A stretch of DNA of 64,000 bases from Acinetobacter zhairuonensis (GCF_022601715.1 NZ_JAKVIM010000002.1:1-64000), one strand, 5' to 3'. Positions 8,320-17,152 are shown, numbered from the stretch's first letter. The notes: generated from the letters alone by a model not told the origin. Numbers and translations are program-made.

Positions 8320-9206
8320 ATCTCATCGAATTATCTGCTGAACTGCCCCCAACGGATCTTGCCACATTACAACTTCCAACTGCTTTACTGGGTACATTCC
8401 GACGCAAAAGCATCAGCTTTTGTAATGGTGCGACGGATGAGAAAACCATCGTCTACTGGTTTCAATCCAAATCTTTTACCATAGATTTACGGCTTAAAGA
8501 TGTCACTCAAACCCCAATACTGCAACGACAAGGCTGGCTTGGACAAACCCATTGGGACAGTCAACAGCAACTGCTGTCTTGGCAGGTTGAGCCACATGCC
8601 AACTATCAAAACCACATTCAATGGCCTGAACCTGCAACACTGCATTGCATTGGCAACTGTATTTTGGAGTTTTCACCCAGTAATGCCTATGTAGAAGATT
8701 GGCGTCAGCAAGCCAGTCAAGGCATGTACTTAGGCTTACGTTTAGAAAAAGCCATTCATCTCAAATCAAATACCCTCATTCAGCTCGATGCTGGTCTGAT
8801 TATTTGTGGTGATTGGGTGGCTTATGCGCAGTCTCGACTACCACAAAATCAGCAAGCCTTAGAATCCTTTAGCGATCTAGCAGAGGCACATGCTGCTGGG
8901 GTTAGTTTAGAACAGATCAATCAATTTGAAGTTTCAGTCGGCACCCTGTCACAAGGCGTTCAATTCAGTACTCAGAATCATCGTTTACATCAGCCCGTTC
9001 AACTAGAGAGTTTTGAACGCGTCAGTGAAAATAAATTAAGACAGGTGAAAGAGATTGAAGGTGAAGCTTATGCCTTATATTTCAACGTAGACATGTATCA
9101 GCCACACCACACTTTTCAAACTCAAACGACCACTTCGGATGCAAGTCAAACTTGGCTCGCTCAAGAAGCTGAGCATCTGTTACACCATGCTCAAGCCACA
9201 TTATAA
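8316..9206 (+). CDS. Conserved protein of unknown function in the oxygenase operon
   Basis: A 296-residue soluble protein that I do not recognise. It has no signal peptide or membrane segment, and is rich in Gln and Trp. Segments such as LPTALLGTFRRKSI, VYWFQSKSFTIDLRL and GMYLGLRLE suggest a mixed alpha/beta or beta-barrel fold. The ATGA overlap with the oxygenase gene (8316-8319) indicates coupled translation and an obligate functional link. It could be an accessory or second enzyme of the same conversion. No catalytic motif is evident. Confidence 0.7.
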   Translation: MNLIELSAELPPTDLATLQLPTALLGTFRRKSISFCNGATDEKTIVYWFQSKSFTIDLRLKDVTQTPILQRQGWLGQTHWDSQQQLLSWQVEPHANYQNHIQWPEPATLHCIGNCILEFSPSNAYVEDWRQQASQGMYLGLRLEKAIHLKSNTLIQLDAGLIICGDWVAYAQSRLPQNQQALESFSDLAEAHAAGVSLEQINQFEVSVGTLSQGVQFSTQNHRLHQPVQLESFERVSENKLRQVKEIEGEAYALYFNVDMYQPHHTFQTQTTTSDASQTWLAQEAEHLLHHAQATL

Positions 9207-9218
9207 ATAGGTGATTTC

Positions 9219-9551
9219 TTGATAGCATTCATTTATTTAGGTATTGCAATTATTGCTGAAGTGATTGCCACTTCAGCCTTAAAAGCCTCACAAGGCTTTA
9301 GTGTCCTGATTCCATCTGCGATAACAGTATTGGGTTATGCCATAGCCTTGTATTTTCTATCTTTAACCTTAAAAACCATCCCAATGGGCATTGCTTACGC
9401 CATTTGGTCAGGTGCAGGGATTATCCTCATTTCGCTGGTGGGCTGGTTTGGCTTTAAACAACAACTCGATTTTCCTGCCTTAATTGGTTTAGCTTTAATG
9501 ATTTCAGGCATTTTGGTGATTAATATTTTTTCTCAAAGTACCCACCTTTAA
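9219..9551 (+). CDS. SMR-family exporter, EmrE (Qac) subtype
   Basis: A 110-residue protein with four membrane helices and the essential glutamate in [11 protein letters not shown]. The [16 protein letters not shown] loop matches the EmrE/Qac subtype. Guanidinium exporters of the Gdx subtype have PVGTAYAVWTGIG there, so export of guanidinium is not predicted from the motif. The start is TTG at 9219 with AGGTG at 9209-9213, 12 nt after the preceding stop. It is the last gene of the operon before a terminator. It may export an amine by-product or a toxic analogue. Confidence 0.85.
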   Translation: MIAFIYLGIAIIAEVIATSALKASQGFSVLIPSAITVLGYAIALYFLSLTLKTIPMGIAYAIWSGAGIILISLVGWFGFKQQLDFPALIGLALMISGILVINIFSQSTHL

Positions 9552-9572
9552 TTTTTATTTAGTTCATCCAAC

Positions 9573-9600
9573 AAAAAGCCCAGATCAATTCTGGGCTTTT
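9573..9600. terminator. Bidirectional terminator between SMR and binding-protein genes
   Basis: AAAAAGCCCAGA / TCTGGGCTTTT hairpin between convergent operons, with A-tract and T-tract on the two sides. Confidence 0.88.
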
Positions 9601-9616
9601 CGTATTCTGACTTTAC

Positions 9617-10639
9617 TTATTGCGCTGCTTGCACCAACTCTGGATAAATTAAGCCATCCACGTCCAATTTAGTTTTATAAATCCCGTTGGTCACATTAAA
9701 TTCATTCACATGATAAGTTGAACCATAAAGCGATTCAAAGCCAGAGCTTTTGGTAAATACTTTCTTGTTTGCAGCCAAATCTAATAAATTCGTACCGCCA
9801 ATAAACTGTTCATACTGCTGCGGATCAACCCCAACGCGATTCGACATGATTTTTACAGCATCGGCATGAGTTGCTGGGTCATTAATATATTTTACCGTTT
9901 TATCCCAGACTTGAATCAGCTTCGCCCACTGTTCTTTATTGGCAGCCAAATGACTCATATTCACAGTCAAGGTGTCATAAATCAGACCCGGTTTATCTTT
10001 AGAGGTATAAATAATTTTCGAACCCGCCACCGATTTTAATGCCTGATTCGCCACAGGTTGCCATACCGCAATTGCATCAATATCTTTGCTTGCAAATACT
10101 TGTGGTAATTCATTGGTCATTGAATTAACCAGCTTCACATCTGCAAATGGAATTTTGGCATCAGTTAATGCAGTTGAAAGTAACAGGTGATCCACCAAGC
10201 CTTTTTCAGTCGCAATCGATTTCCCTTTTAAATCTGCAATGCTGTTAATGCCTTCTTTGGCAATAATCACATCATTCCCCGCAGAATAGTCGGTTGCCAT
10301 AATCATGATGCCTTTGGTTCCGCCCGATGCCGTCACCAAATTATCACCATTGGTGACCAAAACCGCATCTAACTGGTTCGCTGCAAATGCCGACAATGAA
10401 GCCGAATAATCAAACCATTTAAATTCGACAATTAAGCCTGCATCTTTTAACCAGCCTTTTTCAATGGCAACTTGCCAAGCCACAAAACCAGGCCAGTCAC
10501 TATAGCCAATGGTCATTGCCTGAGTCGCTGCTGCTGTTTCAGTCTTCTTTTCAGCTTCAGGTACTTTGGCGGTATTGTCACAACCTGAGAGTAAAATACC
10601 CGCAACTACTGACATTGATAACACTGCTTTTTTCATCAT
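9617..10639 (-). CDS. ABC importer substrate-binding lipoprotein, NMT1/SsuA-like
   Basis: A 340-residue protein. Its signal peptide ends in a lipobox (ILLSGC, Cys about 20), so it is anchored in the inner membrane. The mature part has the two-lobed fold of nitrate/sulfonate/taurine binders, for example IGYSDWPGFVAWQVAIEKGWLKDAGL at the start and DAIAVWQPVANQAL in the second lobe. It is the partner of the permease and ATPase at 5405-7233. It is transcribed with the NikR-like regulator, 18 nt upstream. The WPGF..W..A motif resembles aromatic/amine-type rather than sulfonate-specific binders, but the ligand is unknown. Confidence 0.85.
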   Translation of the reverse strand: MMKKAVLSMSVVAGILLSGCDNTAKVPEAEKKTETAAATQAMTIGYSDWPGFVAWQVAIEKGWLKDAGLIVEFKWFDYSASLSAFAANQLDAVLVTNGDNLVTASGGTKGIMIMATDYSAGNDVIIAKEGINSIADLKGKSIATEKGLVDHLLLSTALTDAKIPFADVKLVNSMTNELPQVFASKDIDAIAVWQPVANQALKSVAGSKIIYTSKDKPGLIYDTLTVNMSHLAANKEQWAKLIQVWDKTVKYINDPATHADAVKIMSNRVGVDPQQYEQFIGGTNLLDLAANKKVFTKSSGFESLYGSTYHVNEFNVTNGIYKTKLDVDGLIYPELVQAAQ

Positions 10640-10657
10640 TTTCAGGTTCCCCTAAGA

Positions 10658-11095
10658 TTATTCGACATTTTGTGGGATTGGTGGCATCACCGCATCCATC
10701 AGTTCAAGGTGTCCGTTAATGACCCCTTTCAAGGCAATAAATTGCTGGCTCATTAATTTTAATTCTGCACTTTTGCCCTGCATGAGCATGACTTCCATAA
10801 TTTTTTGCTCATCCAATTGGATATGCAGCGAGCTAATCACTTGTTCTAAATATTGCTGTTGCAAATCCATCAACTGCACCCGTAATGGCATGGAACTGGC
10901 GTCATACAGCAAGGTTAGCGTTCCCACCATGACCGCATTTTGTTGTTCTTCTACCGCAATTAAGTGTTTGTGAATCATGTCGACAATGGCTTGCGAACGG
11001 CTTTCATAGCCTTGATCGACAATTTTCTGATCCAGCGCACTTAAGGTACTTTCTGGCACCGTGACACTGATTCGGGCAAGTTTAGGTTTAGGCAC
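10658..11095 (-). CDS. NikR-like ribbon-helix-helix regulator lacking most nickel ligands
   Basis: 145 residues. An N-terminal ribbon-helix-helix domain (about 8-48) has the DNA-contacting strand RISVTVPE and a GYESRSQAIVDMI helix. The C-terminal ACT-like domain (about 58-135) follows the NikR pattern LTLLYD..., SSLHIQL and ...INGHLEL. Aligned by eye to E. coli NikR, His76, His89 and Cys95 are replaced by Gln, Gln and Ile; only His87 is kept. It therefore probably senses something other than nickel. GTG start at 11095, 3 nt after a 43-codon ORF. It is the obvious candidate to bind the three GTATTA-N16-TAATAC dyads in this window. Confidence 0.82.
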   Translation of the reverse strand: MPKPKLARISVTVPESTLSALDQKIVDQGYESRSQAIVDMIHKHLIAVEEQQNAVMVGTLTLLYDASSMPLRVQLMDLQQQYLEQVISSLHIQLDEQKIMEVMLMQGKSAELKLMSQQFIALKGVINGHLELMDAVMPPIPQNVE

Positions 11096-11098
11096 AGT

Positions 11099-11230
11099 TC
11101 ACTTCCGCAATGATTCAGGGTGATGAGGGTCTTGCTTGATATAAAAGCCAGCTCTCACACTCAACAACTCCAGTAAAAACTGTTTAAAGAACTGTGATGT
11201 CTTCTTGGCTTGATTCTGCGGCTTTTGCAT
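11099..11230 (-). CDS. Unannotated 43-residue ORF leading the regulator operon
   Basis: ATG at 11230, stop at 11099-11101, 43 residues, beginning MQKPQNQAKKTSQFFKQF and ending with a charged His/Pro-rich tail (DPHHPESLRK). It has the best Shine-Dalgarno of the locus, AGAGGAG at 11237-11243, six bases before the ATG. It is the first ORF after the predicted sigma-54 start near 11273. Its stop lies three bases before the GTG of the NikR-like gene, so it could be a real small protein, a coupling leader peptide, or both. There is no membrane segment. I know of no homologue. Confidence 0.6.
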   Translation of the reverse strand: MQKPQNQAKKTSQFFKQFLLELLSVRAGFYIKQDPHHPESLRK

Positions 11231-11246
11231 CTGTGGCTCCTCTTTG

Positions 11247-11274
11247 GTATTACCAAATTCGAATTTTGTATTAC
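11247..11274. promoter_or_regulatory. NikR-type dyad operator, copy 3 (one mismatch)
   Basis: GTATTA at 11247-11252 and TATTAC at 11269-11274 are separated by 16 bp. Eleven of the twelve arm positions fit GTATTA-N16-TAATAC. The spacer holds the self-complementary AAATTCGAATTT. It overlaps the predicted sigma-54 start point of the small ORF/regulator/binding-protein operon, as expected for autoregulation. Confidence 0.68.
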
Positions 11275-11283
11275 TCGAATAAA

Positions 11284-11300
11284 TGCAGAAAGCGTGCCAG
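11284..11300 (-). promoter_or_regulatory. Sigma-54 promoter of the regulator/binding-protein operon
   Basis: On the minus strand CTGGCACGCTTTCTGCA has GG at 11298-11297 and GC at 11286-11285 with 10 bp between. This fits TGGCAC-N5-TTGC with one mismatch in the -12 box. The start point would be near 11273. Confidence 0.65.
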
Positions 11301-11485
11301 TTTGATGGAGGATATTTACGGTTTTATGGACTGAAAAAGCTTATTATTTGTGCAGAAAATTTAGTCTTGTGCTAATACGGGGCATGACAATTAATTAGAC
11401 ATAATTTGAGATTTTCTTGATTAGATTCAACTTTCTATTTTTATGTAATATCATGTGTTTATAAAAAACTTACGTATATTTAAAG

Positions 11486-13477
11486 ATGAACAACAAACTC
11501 TATTATTGGGCTGAAAATTTAGAAGACTATAGTGCTTACAATGAAGAAGACTATGATCAGGTGATAGAAATAAAACGATTGAACTTTTTTATTGGTAAAA
11601 ATAATGCTGGTAAGAGTCGGTTTTTAAGAAAATTATTTCAAGCAAAGAAAACTTTTAAAGAATTTCAAAAATATGATCTTCAAATTGAAATAGATAATCT
11701 AATTTATTTTTTAGAAAAAAATAAGTTTCATAGACCTACGCAACATGGCACAGATAACTCGTGGAGGTCAGATGGGTTTTCACCTCTACCTCACACAGAA
11801 AAAGTAAAAATAATAGAAGATTTAAGATATTTAGACTCTTTGAAATTTAAGTTTGAAGTATTGAAAAACTGGTTTTCACAAATTTTAACTACACTTAATC
11901 GTTATCAATTAGATTCTCATACATCTAATTCGGATTTTAGAAATCTTTTAACAAAGATCGAAAATAACATACTTCAAATTGAATCACGGAACTGTTTCTC
12001 AGATGACAAGCTATATTTACCAATACTACGTGGAATGCGTCCCGTTACAGAAATAGAAAATAAGCTACCCTACATCGAACGTGCACAGAAAGACTATTTT
12101 CAGGATCGAGAAAAATACAATTCATCAAATATTATTACAGGTGAATGCCTTTATCATGAGCTAAAAATCCATCTACTTGGTGAGCCTGAACAACGTGACT
12201 TGATTAAAAGTTATGAAGAAAAGCTCAGTCAGTATTTTTTTGATAATGACCCTGTTTCACTCATTCCTAAACATGACCAAGATGTAGTCAATATTAAAAT
12301 TGGTAAAGACAAACAATTCCCAATTTCACAACTTGGGGATGGATTACAACAAGCAATTATCTTGACCTATGAGACTTTTATAAAAAGACAAGATTTAGAA
12401 GGCAATGAACAAGTTCACGCATTTTTTATTGAAGAGCCTGAATTACACATGCATGCAGGCATGGTTCGTCAATTGATGAATTTCTACCTAAACGAAACCA
12501 AACACTATTATTTCTTTACGACTCATTCCAATCATCTATTAGATATGGCTGATGAATCCGATCAAGTGATCATCCAAAAGTTTGTCAAAGAGCTAAATCA
12601 ATCTGATTCATCTAAGTTTGATTTTAAAATTTATCGCTGTGACCGTGATCGAGACTTACTTGCTTCTTTAGGGGTTAAACCCTCTTCTGTGTACTTAGCC
12701 AATTGCACAATTTGGGTCGAGGGCATTACAGATCGTCTCTATATTACTAAGTATATGGAGAAGTATCTAAGTGAACTAAAAAAATCCAACGAAGTGTTAT
12801 ATAAGAAATATCTCCGCTTTATGCCAAATTATCACTATACCTTTGTGGAGTATGCAGGTAGTAACTTAGTGCATTGGGACTTTAGTGATGAATTTACAGA
12901 ACATCTTAATAATCAAGGTATGAATGCCCTACTTACCACAAGTAGTGTTCTTTTGATTGCAGATGGTGATATTCAATCTAAAGGCAACCGTGTAGAACAA
13001 CTGAATCAAACACTAGGTAAACGATTTGTATTATTACAATGTAAAGAAACTGAAAATACACTACCAACAAATTTAATTAATATGGCTTGTCATATTAAAT
13101 TCTCTGGTTTGAATAAAGCTCTAGAGAGTGATGAAAATCTAAAAACAAGACTAAATAATTTCCTTTCAATAGAAGGAATGCAGACTGTCACTAAAGATGG
13201 ATTTAATATTAATTTATTACTAGAGGACACAAATTATTTTCATAAATCAAATGGTATTGGAAAAACCATTGATACAAAAATTAAGGTTGGAGACCCCAGA
13301 ACTGCTGATGATAAACCCAAAAAATGCTTTTCTGATGCATCTGGAACAATTAAAGAGAAACTAAAATTTTGCCGTTTAGTCTTAACCTTAATGGATCATG
13401 TTGAATGGGAATTAACTGACTCTGCAAGAGATCTTTGCGAACGAATCTTTACTCATATTGAATCTAGCAACCAATAG
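11486..13477 (+). CDS. OLD-family ATPase with TOPRIM nuclease domain, candidate antiphage protein
   Basis: 663 residues. An ABC/AAA-type ATPase domain has Walker A GKNNAGKS (37-44), Walker B FFIEEPELHMH (about 312-322) and TTHSNHLLDMAD as the switch-histidine region. A TOPRIM-like domain follows, with the metal-binding WVEGITDRLY (Glu about 411) and LLIADGDIQ (about 488-496). This order is that of overcoming-lysogenization-defect (OLD) proteins, several of which block phage. There is no UvrD-like helicase beside it, so it is not Gabija; it resembles a stand-alone class 1 OLD. Its base composition is more AT-rich than its neighbours and it is wedged between two parts of a metabolic locus, suggesting acquisition. 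Confidence 0.82.
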   Translation: MNNKLYYWAENLEDYSAYNEEDYDQVIEIKRLNFFIGKNNAGKSRFLRKLFQAKKTFKEFQKYDLQIEIDNLIYFLEKNKFHRPTQHGTDNSWRSDGFSPLPHTEKVKIIEDLRYLDSLKFKFEVLKNWFSQILTTLNRYQLDSHTSNSDFRNLLTKIENNILQIESRNCFSDDKLYLPILRGMRPVTEIENKLPYIERAQKDYFQDREKYNSSNIITGECLYHELKIHLLGEPEQRDLIKSYEEKLSQYFFDNDPVSLIPKHDQDVVNIKIGKDKQFPISQLGDGLQQAIILTYETFIKRQDLEGNEQVHAFFIEEPELHMHAGMVRQLMNFYLNETKHYYFFTTHSNHLLDMADESDQVIIQKFVKELNQSDSSKFDFKIYRCDRDRDLLASLGVKPSSVYLANCTIWVEGITDRLYITKYMEKYLSELKKSNEVLYKKYLRFMPNYHYTFVEYAGSNLVHWDFSDEFTEHLNNQGMNALLTTSSVLLIADGDIQSKGNRVEQLNQTLGKRFVLLQCKETENTLPTNLINMACHIKFSGLNKALESDENLKTRLNNFLSIEGMQTVTKDGFNINLLLEDTNYFHKSNGIGKTIDTKIKVGDPRTADDKPKKCFSDASGTIKEKLKFCRLVLTLMDHVEWELTDSARDLCERIFTHIESSNQ

Positions 13478-13491
13478 AACCAAATAGAAAA

Positions 13492-13529
13492 CCACTTCTA
13501 AAATAAAATTATTTCTATTCTAGAAGTGG
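13492..13529. other. Inverted repeat between convergent OLD and carboxylase genes
   Basis: CCACTTCTA and TAGAAGTGG form a perfect 9-bp stem with a 20-nt AT-rich loop. No T-tract follows on the plus side, so termination is uncertain. Confidence 0.45.
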
Positions 13530-13541
13530 AACAAAAACAAT

Positions 13542-16500
13542 CTAAGCCACCGGCGCCAATGTAAACAACACTTGCCCTGTTTTCACAGTTTGCCCTTTTT
13601 CAATGGTAATGGCTTCAACTTTCATACGTTCAGGTGCCAAAATTGGAATCTCAATTTTCATGGCTTCTATCACTGCCAAAGTTGCACCTTCTTCCACCAC
13701 ATCCCCCGCCTGACATTCAATTTTCCAAATTGAACCTGGCATATGCGACTCTACCGCACAGCCACCGTCTGGAATCAGTACTGCTTCGCCATCATCCACC
13801 GCATCTAGACTTTCCGAGACATATTCTGACAAACCAGCTTCATGCCAGCGACGGCGTTCGGCTTCAAAGTTACTTTGTTGCGTGTGCTTAAAAGCTTGAA
13901 TGGTATCAGCATTTTCCTGCAAGAACTGATTGTATTCTTTCAGGTTCAACACGCCTTCTTCAACGCGAAGGTTTAAACGTCCTGCTTTAAAATCTTCACG
14001 CATCTGCATCAATTCAACTTCAGACACTTCATAGAATTTAATCTGGTCAAAGAAGCGCAGTAACCACGGTTTACCATCCTCAAAATTGGCATTTTTACGG
14101 TAGCGACTCCACATTTGCGTGGTACGACCTACAAACTGATAACCGCCCGGACCTTCCATGCCGTACACGCACATATAAGCACCGCCAATGCCGACGGCAT
14201 TTTCAGGTGTCCAAGTTCGTGCAGGGTTATATTTGGTGGTCACTAATCGTTGACGCGGGTCTAAAGGCGTTGCCACAGGCGCGCCCAAATACACATCGCC
14301 CAGTCCCATCACCAAATAACTGGCGTTATAGACCACATCTTTCACCGCCTGTTTGGAGTCCAAACCATTAATACGGCGAATAAACTCGATGTTATCAGGA
14401 CACCACGGTGCATCGGCACGCACAATTTGGCTATAGCGTTCAGTTGCCAATTGAGTTTGCGAATCTTCCCACGCCAAAGGCAAATACACGGTCCGCGATG
14501 GCACCTGCATTTCAGCAATATCTGGGAGTTGTTCTTCCGCGACTTCCAGCAATCGCAGTAAATCGGTTTGATCCAGCACCAAACAGTCATAATGAATTTG
14601 CAGTGAACGAATACCCGGAGTCAAATCAATAATGCCCTTGATATTTTGCGCTTTCATCCACTGCATTAATGCATGAATACGGAAGCGCAGATTCAAATCC
14701 AGCACTAGCTCACCATATTCCACCAACAGGTAATGGTTCCCCGCAGGACGATAAACCACGTCTGGGCGTACTCCATTCCCCTTACAAGTATCCAGAATTA
14801 CATGATTTAAAGTGATCGGTTCGGCTTGCACCGCTTGCGCATAGTGAATGTTTTCAGGTGATGCAGCATCCAGCATGGCTTGATAGTCTTGATTGAGCTG
14901 CTTGGCTTGGTGATAACTGACAGGTACAAATTTGACTTTGTCTCCCGCTTTTAATTGTCCTAATTTCCATAATTCAGAATGAATCACCACCGCAGGACAG
15001 ACGAAACCACCCAAACTCGGACCATCAGGACCCAAGATAATCGGCATATCACCAGTAAAGTCGATTGCGCCAATGGCATAAGCATTATCGTGAATATTGG
15101 ATGGGTGTAAGCCCGCCTCGCCACCATCTTCACGCGCCCATTCAGGTTTTGGTCCAATCAGACGAATACCTGTACGGCTTGAGTTGAAGTGAATTTCAAA
15201 TTCATGTTCAAAAAAGGTTTCAATATCTTGCTTGGTGAAAAAGTCAGGTGCACCATGCGGACCATACATCACCGCAATTTCCCAATGCGAATTGAATATA
15301 GGGATTTGCTCCTGATTTAAAGCATGTATAGGCTGATCGCTAAAAGATCTGATCGGCAACATATCCCCGACTAGCAAATTACGACCTGCGTGACCACCAA
15401 ACTGACCTAAGGTAAATGTCGCTTGCGAGCCTAAATACTCAGGAACTTTAAAGCCACCTTTGATCCCGATATAACTGCGACAACCTGAGCTAATTTTGCC
15501 ACATTTCAGGATTTGCCCTTTCTTCACATTGATGGTTTGCCACATTGGAATGCTGACACCATCCAGTGTGCTTGGCATCTCGCCACCCGTGAGGACAATT
15601 TGACTATCGCAATGAAATTTCAGGCTTGGACCTTGCAGAGTACATTCCAAACCCGCAGTATTTTTCTCATTTCCCAACAGTTGATTGGCAACATTCAAAG
15701 AAAAGGGATCAATCGCACCTGATGGTGGTACACCTACATCCCAATATCCTAAGCGCCCTGTAACATCCTGAATCGAAGTTTGAATACCCGCCTGTAACAC
15801 CTCAATCTTTTGAGTTTTCCAAGTAAAGCTATTTAAGAAACGTGTAGTCTGCGTGCCTGCTTGAAACACCTCACCGGCAACAATATTTTGTAAATACTCT
15901 AGATTGGTTTCAATTCCTGCTACTTGCGTATTTGCCAACCCCGCGCTCATGGCTTGAATCGCGGTATTACGATCTGCTGCTGTCACAATAATTTTGGCAA
16001 TCATTGGGTCATAATAGGAAGAGACATTCGAGCCTGTTTCCACCCAAGTTTCAACGCGACAATCTGGATCAAATTCTACTTCAGTGAGTACTCCTGCACT
16101 CGGTTGGAAGTTTTTAATCGGGTCTTCCGCATATAAGCGCACTTGAATGGAATGCCCTTGAGACTGTAATGCTGCCGTTGGAGCAATCCAATCACCACTG
16201 GCTAAAGTCACCATCCATTCCACCAAGTCCACGGCATAAACCTGCTCGGTCACACCATGTTCGACTTGTAAGCGGGTATTCACTTCCAAGAAGTAGAACT
16301 CTTGGGTATCGGTATCCATCACAAATTCAACCGTACCCGCAGAACGGTAGTGCACCGATTGCATCAGTTGAATTGCCACCTGTTGCAGATAATCACGCTG
16401 TTCGTCTGACAAATGTGGTGCAGGCGTTTCTTCAATCACTTTCTGGTTACGGCGTTGTACCGAACAATCACGCTCACCTAGTGCCAAGACCTGACCTTGA

Positions 16501-17147
16501 CCATCCCCAAAGATTTGCACTTCAATGTGACGGGCGTTTTGCACAAATTTTTCTAAATACAAGCCCGCATCTTTAAAGTTGGCTTGTGCCAAATAGGAAA
16601 CAGTTTGATAGGCATCTTTCAGTTCTTCTGCATTCCAGACCAAACGCATGCCAATTCCGCCACCACCCGCGGTACTTTTTAGCATCACGGGGTAGCCAAT
16701 CAGTTCAGCTTGTGCCAAAGCCTCAGCTTCATCAGCCAACAAGCCACTCCCCGGTAAAAGCGGGACTCGGTTCTGAATCGCCAATTCACGTGCGGTATGT
16801 TTTAACCCAAAATCTCGCATTTGTGCAGAAGTTGGACCAATAAAGGCAATTCCTACGGCTTCACATAAATCAGAAAACTCGGCATTTTCCGATAAAAAAC
16901 CATAACCAGGATGAATCGCTTCTGCGCCTGTTTGCTTGGCTACTTCGAGGATTTTTTCAATATTTAAATAACTTTGGCTGGCGGGTGCAGCACCAATACA
17001 GATGGCTTCATCTGCCATGGTTACATGCAAAGAATCTTGATCCGCTTCTGAATAAACCGCTACAGATTGAATCCCCAATTTTTGGAGGGTTCTGATAATA
17101 CGGCAGGCAATTGCACCACGGTTCGCAATGAGGACTTTATTAAACAT
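13542..17147 (-). CDS. Biotin-dependent guanidine/urea carboxylase
   Basis: 1201 residues. A complete biotin carboxylase domain (about 1-445) begins KVLIANRGAIACRI and contains the ATP-grasp glycine loop KSTAGGGGIGMR. An AHS2 carboxyltransferase half follows (about 455-765; GYWDVGVPPSGAIDP), then the AHS1 half (about 790-1000). The C-terminal biotinyl domain has AMK with biotin on Lys1164. Urea carboxylases of this architecture located after a ykkC riboswitch and the two UAAP genes act mainly on guanidine, giving carboxyguanidine. The riboswitch and order here support that assignment. The expected downstream allophanate hydrolase is absent. It lies 5 nt from the preceding gene. Confidence 0.9.
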   Translation of the reverse strand: MFNKVLIANRGAIACRIIRTLQKLGIQSVAVYSEADQDSLHVTMADEAICIGAAPASQSYLNIEKILEVAKQTGAEAIHPGYGFLSENAEFSDLCEAVGIAFIGPTSAQMRDFGLKHTARELAIQNRVPLLPGSGLLADEAEALAQAELIGYPVMLKSTAGGGGIGMRLVWNAEELKDAYQTVSYLAQANFKDAGLYLEKFVQNARHIEVQIFGDGQGQVLALGERDCSVQRRNQKVIEETPAPHLSDEQRDYLQQVAIQLMQSVHYRSAGTVEFVMDTDTQEFYFLEVNTRLQVEHGVTEQVYAVDLVEWMVTLASGDWIAPTAALQSQGHSIQVRLYAEDPIKNFQPSAGVLTEVEFDPDCRVETWVETGSNVSSYYDPMIAKIIVTAADRNTAIQAMSAGLANTQVAGIETNLEYLQNIVAGEVFQAGTQTTRFLNSFTWKTQKIEVLQAGIQTSIQDVTGRLGYWDVGVPPSGAIDPFSLNVANQLLGNEKNTAGLECTLQGPSLKFHCDSQIVLTGGEMPSTLDGVSIPMWQTINVKKGQILKCGKISSGCRSYIGIKGGFKVPEYLGSQATFTLGQFGGHAGRNLLVGDMLPIRSFSDQPIHALNQEQIPIFNSHWEIAVMYGPHGAPDFFTKQDIETFFEHEFEIHFNSSRTGIRLIGPKPEWAREDGGEAGLHPSNIHDNAYAIGAIDFTGDMPIILGPDGPSLGGFVCPAVVIHSELWKLGQLKAGDKVKFVPVSYHQAKQLNQDYQAMLDAASPENIHYAQAVQAEPITLNHVILDTCKGNGVRPDVVYRPAGNHYLLVEYGELVLDLNLRFRIHALMQWMKAQNIKGIIDLTPGIRSLQIHYDCLVLDQTDLLRLLEVAEEQLPDIAEMQVPSRTVYLPLAWEDSQTQLATERYSQIVRADAPWCPDNIEFIRRINGLDSKQAVKDVVYNASYLVMGLGDVYLGAPVATPLDPRQRLVTTKYNPARTWTPENAVGIGGAYMCVYGMEGPGGYQFVGRTTQMWSRYRKNANFEDGKPWLLRFFDQIKFYEVSEVELMQMREDFKAGRLNLRVEEGVLNLKEYNQFLQENADTIQAFKHTQQSNFEAERRRWHEAGLSEYVSESLDAVDDGEAVLIPDGGCAVESHMPGSIWKIECQAGDVVEEGATLAVIEAMKIEIPILAPERMKVEAITIEKGQTVKTGQVLFTLAPVA

Positions 17148-17152
17148 AGGTC

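Noticed and set aside
9219..9551. SMR protein as guanidinium exporter (Gdx/SugE)
   Set aside because: Its [11 protein letters not shown] and N-terminal motif match EmrE/Qac, not the GTAYAVWTGIG of Gdx.
11486..13477. Gabija system
   Set aside because: No GajB-type UvrD helicase on either side.
16169..16576. 135-codon ORF antisense to the carboxylase gene
   Set aside because: Proline/histidine-rich shadow of the carboxylase reading frame without ribosome site.
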